Positions 1 to 7,316 are shown, counted from the stretch's first letter. The stretch: 22,230 nt of DNA from an uncultured Peptococcaceae bacterium (GCA_958451915.1 CAUDRX010000014.1:1-22230), one strand, 5' to 3'. A program made the numbers and translations. The notes: generated by a model not told the origin, from the letters alone.

Positions 1-146
1 GAGACGCGGTGGTGTCCGCAGGAAGCACTGGGGCGCTATTGATCCAATCCACCCTGCTGGTCAAGCGCATCCGGGGCATCCGCCGGGCGGCGCTGTCGCC
101 GGTGATCCCCACGGCCAAGGGCGGCGCGCTGCTCATCGACTGCGGC
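1..146 (+). other. plsX: PlsX-like fragment fused in frame to walJ
   Basis: The first ~48 codons read [13 protein letters not shown], then [20 protein letters not shown] and GALLIDCG. The SAG(N/S)TGALL motif, the (K/R)RI.GI.R.AL.PV(I/L)PT segment and the LLIDCG strand are the diagnostic central part of PlsX (phosphate acyltransferase, acyl-ACP to acyl-phosphate). In PlsX the next residues would be ANVD/ANAE; here the WalJ sequence continues. The crossover lies in bases 126-146, a segment that fits both families. Either an assembly chimera at a contig end or, less likely, a real fusion. Confidence 0.8.
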
Positions 147-842
147 ATCAGCCTGAAGCGGCTGGAAGCCGGCATCCGACAGCAGCAGGGCAGCATGGAG
201 GCCCTTTCAGGCATCTTCATCACCCACGAGCATCGCGACCATATTTCCGGTCTCGGCCCGCTCCTGCGCCGCTATCACCTGCCCTGCTACGGCACCCCAG
301 CCACCCTTGACGCCCTGGAAGAACGCGTTGTCGGAAAGATCGACCGCTCGCTCCTCCACCCGCTTCTGGAAGAGGCCATCGAGATCGCCGACCTCACCGT
401 CCGCTGGACGCGCACGAGCCACGATGCCGCCGATCCTGTGAGCTACCAGATCCACGCAAAGGACAAAAAGATCGGCATGCTCACCGACTGCGGCCGGCTC
501 TCAGACGACAACCTCGCCGCCCTGGAAGACAGCGACCTTCTGCTCCTGGAGGCCAACCACGACCGCCAGATGCTGGCAGACGGGCCCTATCCGCTCTCTC
601 TCAAGCGGCGCATCGCTTCTGACCACGGCCACCTCTCCAACGACAGCTGTGCGCTGGCCCTGCCCGAGCTTATCGGCAGCCGCACCCAGCATGTCGTGCT
701 GGCACACCTGAGCGAGAAGAACAATCTGCCAAGCCGCGCCTTCCACACCGTCTACGACCAGCTCAAAGCCACGCCGCCCCTGGGCACGCGATTCCGTCTC
801 TGGGTGGCACAGCAGAAAGAGACGCTGGCCCTCACCCTTTAA
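3..842 (+). CDS. walJ: WalJ (YycJ)-type metallo-beta-lactamase-fold hydrolase, 5' end replaced by a PlsX fragment
   Basis: From about base 129 onward the protein is a WalJ/YycJ-type MBL-fold protein, a presumed nucleic-acid-directed phosphoesterase linked to cell-wall and division control in Bacillota. Seen directly: the metal motif THEHRDH shortly after the LLIDCG strand, a later TSHDAADP histidine, the [12 protein letters not shown] segment, LLLEANHD, and the terminal HLSND and [10 protein letters not shown] motifs, all in family order. The reading frame has no stop back to the left edge, and the residues before LLIDCG do not look like a WalJ N-terminus (normally a short ASGSSGN-type strand); they match PlsX instead. 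The true WalJ start is therefore not visible. HtrA follows 34 bases downstream, the usual WalJ-HtrA order of Bacillota, so cotranscription is likely. Identity of the C-terminal 230 residues is secure; the gene as assembled is doubtful. Confidence 0.85.
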   Translation, partial: DAVVSAGSTGALLIQSTLLVKRIRGIRRAALSPVIPTAKGGALLIDCGISLKRLEAGIRQQQGSMEALSGIFITHEHRDHISGLGPLLRRYHLPCYGTPATLDALEERVVGKIDRSLLHPLLEEAIEIADLTVRWTRTSHDAADPVSYQIHAKDKKIGMLTDCGRLSDDNLAALEDSDLLLLEANHDRQMLADGPYPLSLKRRIASDHGHLSNDSCALALPELIGSRTQHVVLAHLSEKNNLPSRAFHTVYDQLKATPPLGTRFRLWVAQQKETLALTL

Positions 843-859
843 ATATATCCAAACAAGCA

Positions 860-866
860 AAGGAGC
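860..866 (+). promoter_or_regulatory. Ribosome binding site of htrA
   Basis: AAGGAGC lies ten bases before the ATG in the 34-base gap after walJ. It fixes the htrA start; no separate promoter is evident in this short gap, which supports cotranscription with walJ. Confidence 0.7.
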
Positions 867-876
867 TGTTCACATA

Positions 877-2358
877 ATGGAAAACGAAAACAAACCTTTT
901 GAAAACAACAACGAGGCCCCAAAGACCCCGGAAACGCCGCAGTACGTGCGTGCCGAAGACACCGCCGCAGACGATGCCGCCCAAAGTGATGCTGATGTCA
1001 CCCAGCTGGCGCAGCCTGTCGGTCAGGTCTATGAAGGATCGACCTACGCGCAGAACGAAGACACCCGCACCAGCGATCCTTTTGAAGACACCCGCGCCGC
1101 CAGCGCCGATGAAACGCGCCTGGCCGAACCGCAGCACGTCGACGCCGAACCTGCCGGCACCGTTCCTCCCCTGCAGGGCCCTGCCCAGACCCCAGGCGGC
1201 AAGACCAGACGCAAAAAGACCAGCGGTGCCGCAAAGGTCATCGCTGCCCTCCTCGTCGGCGCCATCATCGGCGGGGCCGCAGGTGGTATCGTCGGCGCCA
1301 AAGTCGGCGGCTCGAACACCATCCAGGCTGTCTCCACCCCACGCAACACCGACGAGATCACCTATGATGAGAGCGGCAACATGACCGTCTCCTCCATCGC
1401 CGCCGAAGCCACGCCAGCGGTTGTCAGCGTTTACAATATGACCACCGCCCAGTCCGGCCTCTTCGGTTTCGGCACCCAGCAGAGCGAAGGGGACAGCAGT
1501 GAGACCGCCCAGGGCTATGGCTCCGGCGTGCTCATCAGTGACGACGGTATGATCGTCACCAATTACCACGTCATCGAAGGCGCCGACAGCGTCGTCGTCA
1601 ACACCGAAGACGGCACCCAGTATGACGCCCAGGTCCTCGGCGCCGACAGCAACCTTGACCTTGCCCTCTTAAAGATCGACGCCTCAGGCCTGCCTTACCT
1701 TTCCTTTGCCGACAGTGACCAGGTCCAGGTCGGTGATATGGCCGTCGCCATCGGCAACCCACTCGGCAGCCAGTTTGCCAACACCGTCACCGACGGCATC
1801 GTCAGCGGCATCGACCGCCAGATCTCCAGCGAGAACGGCGACATCGGCTACATCCAGACCAACGCCGCCATCAACAACGGCAACAGCGGCGGCGCCCTCC
1901 TCAACGGCCAGGCCCAGCTCATCGGCATCAACTCTCTGAAAGTCTCCTCCTCCGGTATGATGTCGAACGTCGAAGGCATGGGCTTTGCCATCCCTTCCAA
2001 CACCGTTCTCGATTTCGTCAACAGCGTCAAGGACGGCTCCAACACCAACACCTCCACCAAGAAAGCCTGGATCGGCATCAGCGGCTACAGCCTCACCGAA
2101 GACCTTGCGAACCAGGTCGGCCTCGACCAGACCTCCGGCATCCTTGTAGCCAGCGTCACCTCCGGCGGCCCGGCCTATGAAGCCGGCATCCGTATGGGCG
2201 ACGTCATCACCGCCGTCGACGGCACCACCATCGCAAGCTTCGATGACCTATCCACCTACCTCGGCGACAAAGCCCCTGGCGACACCATCACCCTGAGCGT
2301 GAACCGCAGCGGTCAGACCTCCGAGGTCCAGGTCACCCTTGGCGAGCAGCAGAACTGA
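877..2358 (+). CDS. htrA: HtrA/DegP-like membrane-anchored serine protease (S1C) with C-terminal PDZ domain
   Basis: Protein quality-control protease acting outside the membrane on misfolded exported proteins. Seen: a long, acidic, low-complexity cytoplasmic N-terminus (residues 1-115) ending in a basic KTRRKKT stretch; one glycine/alanine-rich membrane segment about 121-145; a trypsin-like domain with the full triad H231 (NYHVIEG), D261 (LDLALL) and S337 (NGNSGGALL); and a PDZ domain from about 400 to the end (GILVASVTSGGPAYEAGI, GDVITAVDGT). Length of 493 residues and the layout match HtrA/YyxA-type proteins of Bacillota. The tandem position after walJ is the conserved arrangement at the end of the WalRK locus. 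The TM segment has many small residues but a normal length. A strong terminator ends the unit just downstream. Confidence 0.96.
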   Translation: MENENKPFENNNEAPKTPETPQYVRAEDTAADDAAQSDADVTQLAQPVGQVYEGSTYAQNEDTRTSDPFEDTRAASADETRLAEPQHVDAEPAGTVPPLQGPAQTPGGKTRRKKTSGAAKVIAALLVGAIIGGAAGGIVGAKVGGSNTIQAVSTPRNTDEITYDESGNMTVSSIAAEATPAVVSVYNMTTAQSGLFGFGTQQSEGDSSETAQGYGSGVLISDDGMIVTNYHVIEGADSVVVNTEDGTQYDAQVLGADSNLDLALLKIDASGLPYLSFADSDQVQVGDMAVAIGNPLGSQFANTVTDGIVSGIDRQISSENGDIGYIQTNAAINNGNSGGALLNGQAQLIGINSLKVSSSGMMSNVEGMGFAIPSNTVLDFVNSVKDGSNTNTSTKKAWIGISGYSLTEDLANQVGLDQTSGILVASVTSGGPAYEAGIRMGDVITAVDGTTIASFDDLSTYLGDKAPGDTITLSVNRSGQTSEVQVTLGEQQN

Positions 2359-2370
2359 CACAGACGCCGT

Positions 2371-2415
2371 GCAGGCGCGATCGATCAAACAATGGTTGAC
2401 CGCGCCTGCTTTTTT
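2371..2415 (+). terminator. Intrinsic terminator after htrA
   Basis: GCAGGCGCG (2371-2379) pairs perfectly with CGCGCCTGC (2401-2409), followed by six T. The loop contains a further partial TCAAAC/GGTTGA pairing. Part of the 3' arm and T run also serves as the spacer of a candidate promoter for the next gene. Confidence 0.9.
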
Positions 2416-2424
2416 CATTAAACT
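2396..2424 (+). promoter_or_regulatory. Candidate promoter overlapping the htrA terminator
   Basis: TTGACC, 17-base spacer, TAAACT. The -35 box lies in the terminator loop and the spacer includes its 3' arm and T tract. Start of transcription would fall about 30 bases before the next ATG. Moderate consensus match only. Confidence 0.45.
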
Positions 2425-2460
2425 GATGGAAGAATACGTTATAAAGGAGTCACAACATCC

Positions 2461-3042
2461 ATGATCATTTTTTACGCCATCCCGGATGACAGCAAGGCCA
2501 CCCGCCTGCGCGAGATCATCGCCGAAGACAAGATCGACCATCTCTATGTACCAGTCGAAGCCGCCGGCCAGACCTTAGGCACCCTCTTCGGCGGCGATGT
2601 CTCCGCCAAGCCGCATCCGGATCCAAGCCTGCCGGTCGACCCGGGCATCGTCTTCAACGCTGCGGAGATCAGCCACGAGGATGCCACCAAAATGCTCAAC
2701 AAGTTCGCCGACAACGACATCGTCTTCGGCTACCAGGTGCTCGCTGATGAAGGCATGATGGACCTCACCCTCGGTGACATCCTCATCGGTCATCGCGATT
2801 ACCAGCAGTTTCTCGCCAAGCTCTCCTTCCTGCAGCAGATGATCGACGGCTGTGCCGCCCTCAAGGAAAATCTCTACGACCAGGACAAATGGAGCGCCCT
2901 CAAGATCGCCATCGCCAACGGCAACGACTTCCTCGATGCCGTCGTCAGCGACACCGACAGCGAATTTGACAAGATCGATCCAAAAGACATCGACAGCCTC
3001 ATCGCCAACCTCCAGACCGCGATGAAGAACCTCCTCAACTAA
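2461..3042 (+). CDS. DUF3783-like protein of unknown function
   Basis: A 193-residue soluble protein without signal peptide or membrane segment. Start: AAAGGAG eleven bases before the ATG. Residues ~60-125 (VFNAAEISHEDATKML, then an I-x-F-G-Y-Q-x-L strand and LTLGDILIGHRDY) resemble the DUF3783 pattern of a short alpha/beta unit in which a WTL.(D/E)LL..H-like motif closes the domain; here the usual tryptophan is replaced (MDLTLGDIL). The N-terminal strand MIIFYAIPDD is a Rossmann-like beta strand. The C-terminal ~70 residues are helical and acidic with many Asp. It has its own terminator and probably its own promoter, so it is monocistronic. Family assignment is from memory of the motif and moderately sure; biochemical role unknown. 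Confidence 0.7.
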   Translation: MIIFYAIPDDSKATRLREIIAEDKIDHLYVPVEAAGQTLGTLFGGDVSAKPHPDPSLPVDPGIVFNAAEISHEDATKMLNKFADNDIVFGYQVLADEGMMDLTLGDILIGHRDYQQFLAKLSFLQQMIDGCAALKENLYDQDKWSALKIAIANGNDFLDAVVSDTDSEFDKIDPKDIDSLIANLQTAMKNLLN

Positions 3043-3049
3043 ACCACCC

Positions 3050-3081
3050 ACGGACCGCCCGCCAGGACGGTCCGTTTTTTT
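3050..3081 (+). terminator. Intrinsic terminator after the DUF3783-like gene
   Basis: ACGGACCG (3050-3057) and CGGTCCGT (3068-3075) form an 8-bp stem with a ten-base loop, followed by seven T. Confidence 0.88.
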
Positions 3082-3086
3082 GCGCC

Positions 3087-3133
3087 GAGCCGCTTTCAAA
3101 AGTTCAAAAAAATTGAAGTTTTGAAAGCGGCTC
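3087..3133. repeat. Long near-perfect inverted repeat (47 nt)
   Basis: Arms of 15 bases (GAGCCGCTTTCAAAA at 3087-3101 and its exact complement at 3119-3133) continue, after one G-G mismatch, into TTCAA/TTGAA around an A5 loop. It sits only six bases after the previous terminator and is followed by GCCTTTTAG, so a second terminator is possible, but its 3' arm also holds TTGAAA, a good -35 box. No gene lies in the 275 bases 3043-3317 that contain it. Confidence 0.8.
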
Positions 3134-3150
3134 GCCTTTTAGTGTAAGAT
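3121..3150 (+). promoter_or_regulatory. Candidate promoter with -35 box on a hairpin arm
   Basis: TTGAAA, 18-base spacer, TAAGAT. A second -10-like TATAAT at 3263-3268 lies closer to the small secreted protein gene but has no good -35 partner. Either could serve the gene starting at 3318. Confidence 0.4.
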
Positions 3151-3317
3151 ATAGTGACAAGTATCTTCTTTGCTAATCCCTAGTGCCTGGTCCATCGAAA
3201 AGTCCCGCGCACCTTGCGCAGGAAACGCCGCGCGCTCCATCGACGGCGGACGTCTTTTCCTGTATAATGGACAAAAGACCTCGTTGTCCGCTGTCTCCCC
3301 TGGAAAGGACGATCCCT

Positions 3318-3800
3318 ATGAAAGCACGCACGACCTTCGCCTGGCACGCCCTCGGCATGGCGATGCTGGCGCTCCTCGTTACGATCGCGATTGGCGCAGG
3401 CGTCCGGCAGGTGCCGCGCGAAGCGCCGCCGTTCCCGGAAGGGAGCATCCTCCACGAAGCCGAGGGGCTGCTCAGCGATCCCGACCTCATCTGGGCTTCA
3501 CCTGCGGCGCACCACCTCTACCGCGATCCTGCGACCGGCATCGACTATACGATGATCCGATTCGGGCCAAACAACCGCACCTACCGCGCAGAAACCTACG
3601 ACGGCTACGAGCTGGCCTCGATCATCCTCCAAGAGGACAGCAGCACGACCCAATACGACACAGCCGGCAATGTCATCGGCCAGGCCAGTTTCGAAAGCCC
3701 ATCGCTGGATGCGATCCGCAGCCCGTCCCACAGTCTCTATTCCTACCGCTATGGCGTGGCGCTGACGCCGTACTGGCTGGCGCGTCTGTCTCAGACATAA
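3318..3800 (+). CDS. Small secreted or N-terminally anchored protein, unknown function
   Basis: A 160-residue protein. The start is set at the ATG preceded by GGAAAGGA nine bases upstream; a longer in-frame reading exists but lacks a ribosome site and has no export signal at its start. Residues 1-30 form a signal peptide or anchor: K2, R4, then a hydrophobic stretch HALGMAMLALLVTIAIGAG. There is no lipobox cysteine. The mature part is hydrophilic with repeated tyrosines, threonines and serines (RTYRAETYDGYELASII, SLYSYRYG) suggesting a small beta-rich extracellular domain. No family recognised. It is monocistronic between a hairpin region and a terminator shared with the convergent tatD-like gene. 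Confidence 0.75.
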   Translation: MKARTTFAWHALGMAMLALLVTIAIGAGVRQVPREAPPFPEGSILHEAEGLLSDPDLIWASPAAHHLYRDPATGIDYTMIRFGPNNRTYRAETYDGYELASIILQEDSSTTQYDTAGNVIGQASFESPSLDAIRSPSHSLYSYRYGVALTPYWLARLSQT

Positions 3801-3805
3801 TGCAA

Positions 3806-3845
3806 AACACCGGACCCTTCATACGAAAGGTCCGGTGTTCTTTTA
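3806..3845. terminator. Bidirectional terminator between convergent genes
   Basis: AACACCGGACC (3806-3816) pairs with GGTCCGGTGTT (3829-3839). A run of T follows on the + strand (CTTTTA) and the complementary A run precedes it, so it can end both the small secreted protein gene and the - strand thi/tatD operon, whose last stop codon lies at 3843. Confidence 0.85.
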
Positions 3846-4568
3846 TGCGTTCTTTTCGGCGCCGGCAAAGCGCAACAGATTGGCGCGGGTGTGCGCGAGC
3901 ACGGCGTCTTCGCTGAGGCCGCGGATCTCTGCGATCTCACGGGCGATCTGTCTGAGCACGGCGGGATAATCGGCTTCTGCGACGTCACGGCCGAAGGCCC
4001 AGCGCACGGCGTCGATGCCGTCGGTCTCGATGAGCAGACGGTCGAGGGGGGTGCGCGCGGCAACAGCGGCAACGGCAGGATCGATCGACGGGAAAGGCCC
4101 GATGCTCATATAGCAGCCGAGGGCGAGATAATCCCCGAGGTGATCCATCGCCGAGTACCAGTGGACATGGTAGGTGTTGGGATACTGGCGGATGAGCGCG
4201 AGGATCTCCCCTTCCATGCCTTTGGTATGGAGCACGACGGGCTTGTGCGCGGCGCTGGCAAAGGCGAGCTGGGCCTCGAAACGCTGGCGCTGCAAAGCCA
4301 GGTCGGTCTGGCACCAGACACTGTCCATGCCGATCTCGCCGATGATGGCGGCACGCGCAAGCCAGGGCTGCATGAGTGCGGGATCGGTGCGATCGACCAT
4401 CCAGGGATGGATGCCGCAGGAAACAAAGACATGCGCACGGGCCTGGGCGAAAGCCCCGGCGCGCGCACATTCCTCCGGCGTGGCACAGCTGATGATGGTC
4501 GGTACGGCGTTTTCTGCAAGGAAACGCTCGGCGAAATCCGAAAGGTGGATGTGGGCATCACTGATCAT
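3843..4568 (-). CDS. TatD-family metal-dependent hydrolase, last gene of the thiamine-precursor transport operon
   Basis: A 241-residue TIM-barrel amidohydrolase. Seen in order: DAHIHL (metal-binding H6, H8), GIHPW (~52), IGEIGMD (~76, metal-binding Glu), LHTKG (~112), VHWYSA (~134) and the closing ETDGID aspartate (~186). This is the complete TatD set; the family includes 3'-5' DNA exonucleases and uncharacterised amidohydrolases, so the substrate is open. Its ATG overlaps the TGA of the upstream ATPase gene (ATGA), with AGAGGTG just before it, so translation is coupled and the gene is expressed under the TPP riboswitch at the head of the operon. That context makes a role in salvage of the imported pyrimidine worth considering, as inference only. 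It is somewhat shorter than the usual ~255 residues but no key motif is missing. Confidence 0.88.
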   Translation of the reverse strand: MISDAHIHLSDFAERFLAENAVPTIISCATPEECARAGAFAQARAHVFVSCGIHPWMVDRTDPALMQPWLARAAIIGEIGMDSVWCQTDLALQRQRFEAQLAFASAAHKPVVLHTKGMEGEILALIRQYPNTYHVHWYSAMDHLGDYLALGCYMSIGPFPSIDPAVAAVAARTPLDRLLIETDGIDAVRWAFGRDVAEADYPAVLRQIAREIAEIRGLSEDAVLAHTRANLLRFAGAEKNA

Positions 4569-5302
4569 GGCCGCACCTCTTCTTTCAGAAGGTGATAGAT
4601 CTGCGTGCGCAGTTCACCCTGGGCATAGAGCCATTCGCGGCTGCGGTCGCGCTCACTGATCACGATCTCCTCACGGATCCCGGCGGGATGGCCGTTCAGG
4701 ACGAGGATGCGGTCGGAAAGATAGATGGCTTCATCGACGTCGTGGGTGACCAGGAGGGTGGTCTTGCCGAGCTGGCTGCGCATGTGCTGGAGCCAGTCCT
4801 GCATATCGCCGCGGGTGATCACATCCAGCGCGCCGAAAGGCTCATCCAGAAGCAGGATGTCGGCCTGGCACATGGCGGTGCGCAGGAAAGCGGCGCGCTG
4901 GCGCATACCGCCGGAAAGGGCATCAGGATAGGCATCTTCGTAGCCGGCAAGGCCGAAGACAGAAAAGAGAGGCCGCGCCTTTTCAGCGGCTTCTTTTTTG
5001 GCGCCGTGAACGGCACCGTAAAGGCAGACATTGTCGAGGATGGTCTTCCAGGGCAGGAGCAGGTCCTCCTGCGGCATGTAAGCGAAGTGCTCGCTGGCGC
5101 CGGAGAGGCGGGTACCGTCGACACGAACCTCGCCGCCATCCGGCGTGACGATGCCTGCCAGCACGTTCAGGATGGTGCTCTTGCCGCAGCCGGAAGGACC
5201 GAGCAGGCTCACGAACTCCCCTTCTCTGAGCGCAAAGGAGAGGTCCGAAAGGACGGCGCGGCCGTCAAAGCGCACGGAAAGATGGTCGATCTGCAGTTTC
5301 AT
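4565..5302 (-). CDS. thiZ: ATP-binding protein of ThiXYZ-type ABC importer
   Basis: A 245-residue nitrate/sulfonate/taurine-class ABC ATPase that powers import at the inner face of the membrane. Seen: Walker A GPSGCGKST (residues 35-43), Q-loop MPQEDLLLPW, signature LSGGM, Walker B LLLDEPFGALD and H-loop THDVDEA. It belongs to one operon with the lipoprotein and permease genes upstream and the TatD-like gene downstream. Start: ATG after a weak GGTGAG, 12 bases past the lipoprotein stop, suggesting coupling. The substrate is assigned from the riboswitch and the binding protein, not from this subunit; Ssu/Tau ATPases look alike. Confidence 0.92.
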   Translation of the reverse strand: MKLQIDHLSVRFDGRAVLSDLSFALREGEFVSLLGPSGCGKSTILNVLAGIVTPDGGEVRVDGTRLSGASEHFAYMPQEDLLLPWKTILDNVCLYGAVHGAKKEAAEKARPLFSVFGLAGYEDAYPDALSGGMRQRAAFLRTAMCQADILLLDEPFGALDVITRGDMQDWLQHMRSQLGKTTLLVTHDVDEAIYLSDRILVLNGHPAGIREEIVISERDRSREWLYAQGELRTQIYHLLKEEVRP

Positions 5303-5314
5303 CGTCTCACCCGA

Positions 5315-6334
5315 TCACTGGACAAATTCGTTGGTGTACTGGTCGGCGGCTGGAATGGTCTTATCGATGAGGCCGTTCTCATGCATGAACTCGGTGTAGC
5401 CGTCCCAGACGCTGTCCTTCATCACGCCCCAGGATTCGGCATCCTTGGCATACTGCTCAGAAAGGAAGGCCTGGCTCTCTTTGATAAACTCGATGTCGTA
5501 TTCCGGAATGTATTCGGCGAGGATCTCAGCGGAGCCTTCCGGATCAGCGATGGCATCTTCGTAGCCCTTCTTGACGGCGTTCATGAACTTCTGGACGGTC
5601 TCAGGGTCGTTTTCGATCATCTCATCGTTGGTGATGATGACCGGCGTATAGTAGTCGAGGCGAGGGTCGAGGCTTGCACAGGACATGTAGTTGAATTCCA
5701 TGCCGTCCATGCGGGCCTGAGTGAGGGCCCAGCCTTCGAATTCCCAGATCAGGTCGATGCCGTTGTTGAGCTGGCTGACGCCCGAACCGTCCGCGCCAAC
5801 GATGGTAAGGGTGGATGGATCGGCACCTGCGGCGGTCATGACGGCGTCAATGACGGCCTGTTCGCTAGGAGACTGCCAGCCGGCGTAGGTCTTGCCTTCG
5901 AAATCGGCTGGCCCTTCGATGCCGCTGTCGGCGAGGGCGGCAAAGCCGGAAGTGTTGTGCTGGATGACGGCAGCGATGGCCTTGATCGGCATTGGCTCTT
6001 CACCGGTGAGGGCGTAGGTCACGTCTTCCTGGTAGCTGACGCCAAACTCCCCTTTGCCGGCTGCCACGAGGGCGGCAGAAGTGTTGTTGTCGCCCGGCTC
6101 GATGATGTTGACCGCCAGGCCCTCATCTTCAAAATAGCCCTTTTCCTGGGCCACATAAATGCCGGTATGGTTGGTGTTAGGGGTATAGTCTAAGATCAGC
6201 GTGACTTCCTGGAGCCCGCTCTCACCGGAAGCGCTGGCTGCACTGGTGGCAGCGTCACCGCCGCCGGATGCGCCGCAGGCAGTGAGCCCGACGGTGAGGG
6301 CAGCGATGGAAAGGATGGATACGATTTTTTTCAT
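5315..6334 (-). CDS. thiY: Substrate-binding lipoprotein of thiamine-precursor (HMP/aminopyrimidine) ABC importer, NMT1/ThiY family
   Basis: A 339-residue surface lipoprotein. The N-terminus MKKIVSILSIAALTVGLTAC is a lipoprotein signal with lipobox LTAC, followed by a Gly/Ser/Ala linker. The mature protein opens with VTLILDYTPNTNHTGIYVA and EKGYFEDEGL, the hallmark of the NMT1/ThiY family that binds hydroxymethylpyrimidine or formyl-aminopyrimidine; ALVAAGKGEFGVSYQED and LIWEFEGWA are further family segments. Two ATGs are six bases apart: the first is only one base from AAGGAG, the second is at seven bases and is chosen. Gene order permease-lipoprotein-ATPase under a TPP riboswitch supports the thiamine assignment. 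Exact ligand cannot be told from sequence. Confidence 0.92.
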   Translation of the reverse strand: MKKIVSILSIAALTVGLTACGASGGGDAATSAASASGESGLQEVTLILDYTPNTNHTGIYVAQEKGYFEDEGLAVNIIEPGDNNTSAALVAAGKGEFGVSYQEDVTYALTGEEPMPIKAIAAVIQHNTSGFAALADSGIEGPADFEGKTYAGWQSPSEQAVIDAVMTAAGADPSTLTIVGADGSGVSQLNNGIDLIWEFEGWALTQARMDGMEFNYMSCASLDPRLDYYTPVIITNDEMIENDPETVQKFMNAVKKGYEDAIADPEGSAEILAEYIPEYDIEFIKESQAFLSEQYAKDAESWGVMKDSVWDGYTEFMHENGLIDKTIPAADQYTNEFVQ

Positions 6335-6352
6335 GTTCATTCTCCTTATTTT

Positions 6353-7108
6353 TTACTTTGACAGATTGTGATGGGGACAAAGCCAGTGCCTGGCCAGACT
6401 GACCGCGCCGTTTAGGATGAGGCTGACGGCGACCACGACCACCACCGTCGCGAACACCTTATCCAGCATGTAGCCGTTCTTCACGCGCAGCATGTAATAG
6501 CCCAGACCGGCCGAAGCCGAGATCCACTCGCCGACGATGGCACCGCCGACGCAGTAGGTCGCCGCCACCTTGAGCCCGCTGAAGAGGCTCGGCGCAGCCG
6601 CCGGGATCTTGACCATGGTATAGATCTGCCAGATCTTCGCCTGAAAGCTCCGGAGCAGATTGACCTGCTTTGGGCTCACCTGCGCCAGGCCATCGGCAAA
6701 CGAGATGGCTATCGGAAAATAGCACATGAAGATGACGATCAGCACCTTCGGCGCCATGCCAAACCCCAGCCAGATCGAAAAGAGCGGCGCCAGCACCATC
6801 ACCGGCACCGTCTGGGTGACGACGAGGTGCGGATAAACGCTGTGACGGAACGTCTTCGACAGATCCATGAGGATCGCCGTGAACATCGCAAAAAGGAGTG
6901 CGATGACAAGCCCGATCACCGCTTCCTCCAGGGTCACCAGCGTGTGCATGGCGAGCTCGCTGCGGTTTTCCACGAGCGCTTCACAGATCTTCGTCGGCGC
7001 CGGCAGGATATACAGCGGTATATCGAAGAGGCGCACACAGGCCTCCCAGAGCCCGATCACACAGACGGCGACGAGCACCGGCATCCATATCGCTCGATTT
7101 TTCAGCAA
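6353..7108 (-). CDS. thiX: Permease of ThiXYZ-type ABC importer
   Basis: A 251-residue inner-membrane permease of the BPD_transp_1 class with about six hydrophobic segments (WMPVLVAVCVIGLWEACV, VIGLVIALLFAMFTAILM, VLIVIFMCYFPIAISFA, and the C-terminal FATVVVVVAVSLILNGAV). The cytoplasmic EAA-like loop that docks to the ATPase is visible around AKIWQIYTMVKIPAAAPSLF followed by GLKVAATYCVGGAIVGEW. Start: a TTG codon, seven bases after AAAGGAGG (7123-7116), is preferred. A longer ATG reading frame reaches back into the riboswitch itself and must be rejected because that ATG is part of the conserved TPP aptamer core. Stop is 13 bases before the thiY start, in one operon. Confidence 0.92.
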   Translation of the reverse strand: MLKNRAIWMPVLVAVCVIGLWEACVRLFDIPLYILPAPTKICEALVENRSELAMHTLVTLEEAVIGLVIALLFAMFTAILMDLSKTFRHSVYPHLVVTQTVPVMVLAPLFSIWLGFGMAPKVLIVIFMCYFPIAISFADGLAQVSPKQVNLLRSFQAKIWQIYTMVKIPAAAPSLFSGLKVAATYCVGGAIVGEWISASAGLGYYMLRVKNGYMLDKVFATVVVVVAVSLILNGAVSLARHWLCPHHNLSK

Positions 7109-7127
7109 ACACAGCCCTCCTTTCTTC

Positions 7128-7162
7128 AAAAAAACCGCACCCTGTCCAGCGACATGATGCGG
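7128..7162 (-). terminator. Expression-platform terminator of the TPP riboswitch
   Basis: On the - strand CCGCATCATGTC and GACAGGGTGCGG form a 12-position stem with a single A-G mismatch and a GCTG loop, followed directly by seven T. It lies between the aptamer and the ribosome site of thiX, so control is most likely by premature transcription termination when TPP is bound. Confidence 0.88.
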
Positions 7163-7175
7163 CATCTTTCGACAA

Positions 7176-7262
7176 TGTGGTCCCTTCGACGGCATTATCC
7201 GACAGGTTCGATGGGTCGAAGCCGCACGGCTTCCTCTCAGGTTATATGGGAACCTCCCCGTT
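7176..7262 (-). promoter_or_regulatory. TPP riboswitch (THI element)
   Basis: Read on the - strand, the aptamer shows the conserved parts in order: GGGGAGG 5' arm of P1/P2, the CTGAGAGG internal-loop motif, a P3 hairpin GAAGCCGTGCGGCTTC, then GACCC, TCGAACCTG, a P4/P5 region GGATAATGCC and the closing GTCGAAGGGA. These are the hallmark THI-box sequences. It precedes the ThiXYZ importer and TatD-like gene and is followed by a terminator. Binding of thiamine pyrophosphate would shut the operon down. Confidence 0.96.
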
Positions 7263-7287
7263 ATGATCGCTAAGCGATATCGATCTC

Positions 7288-7316
7288 AGTATATCTTTTC
7301 GTTCCGCCTGCGTCAA
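7288..7316 (-). promoter_or_regulatory. Promoter of the thiXYZ-tatD operon
   Basis: TTGACG (7316-7311), 17-base spacer, TATACT (7293-7288), placed about 25 bases before the riboswitch. A small ATCGC-TAA-GCGAT hairpin lies between promoter and aptamer. Confidence 0.8.

Noticed and set aside
4592..6193. Long open frame on the + strand (533 codons) opposite the thiZ and thiY genes
   Set aside because: It is antisense to two well-supported genes, lacks a ribosome site and shows no family motif; GC-rich codon structure creates it.
7109..7195. N-terminal extension of thiX to the ATG at 7195
   Set aside because: That ATG belongs to the conserved TPP aptamer and the extension crosses the terminator; TTG at 7108 has the ribosome site.
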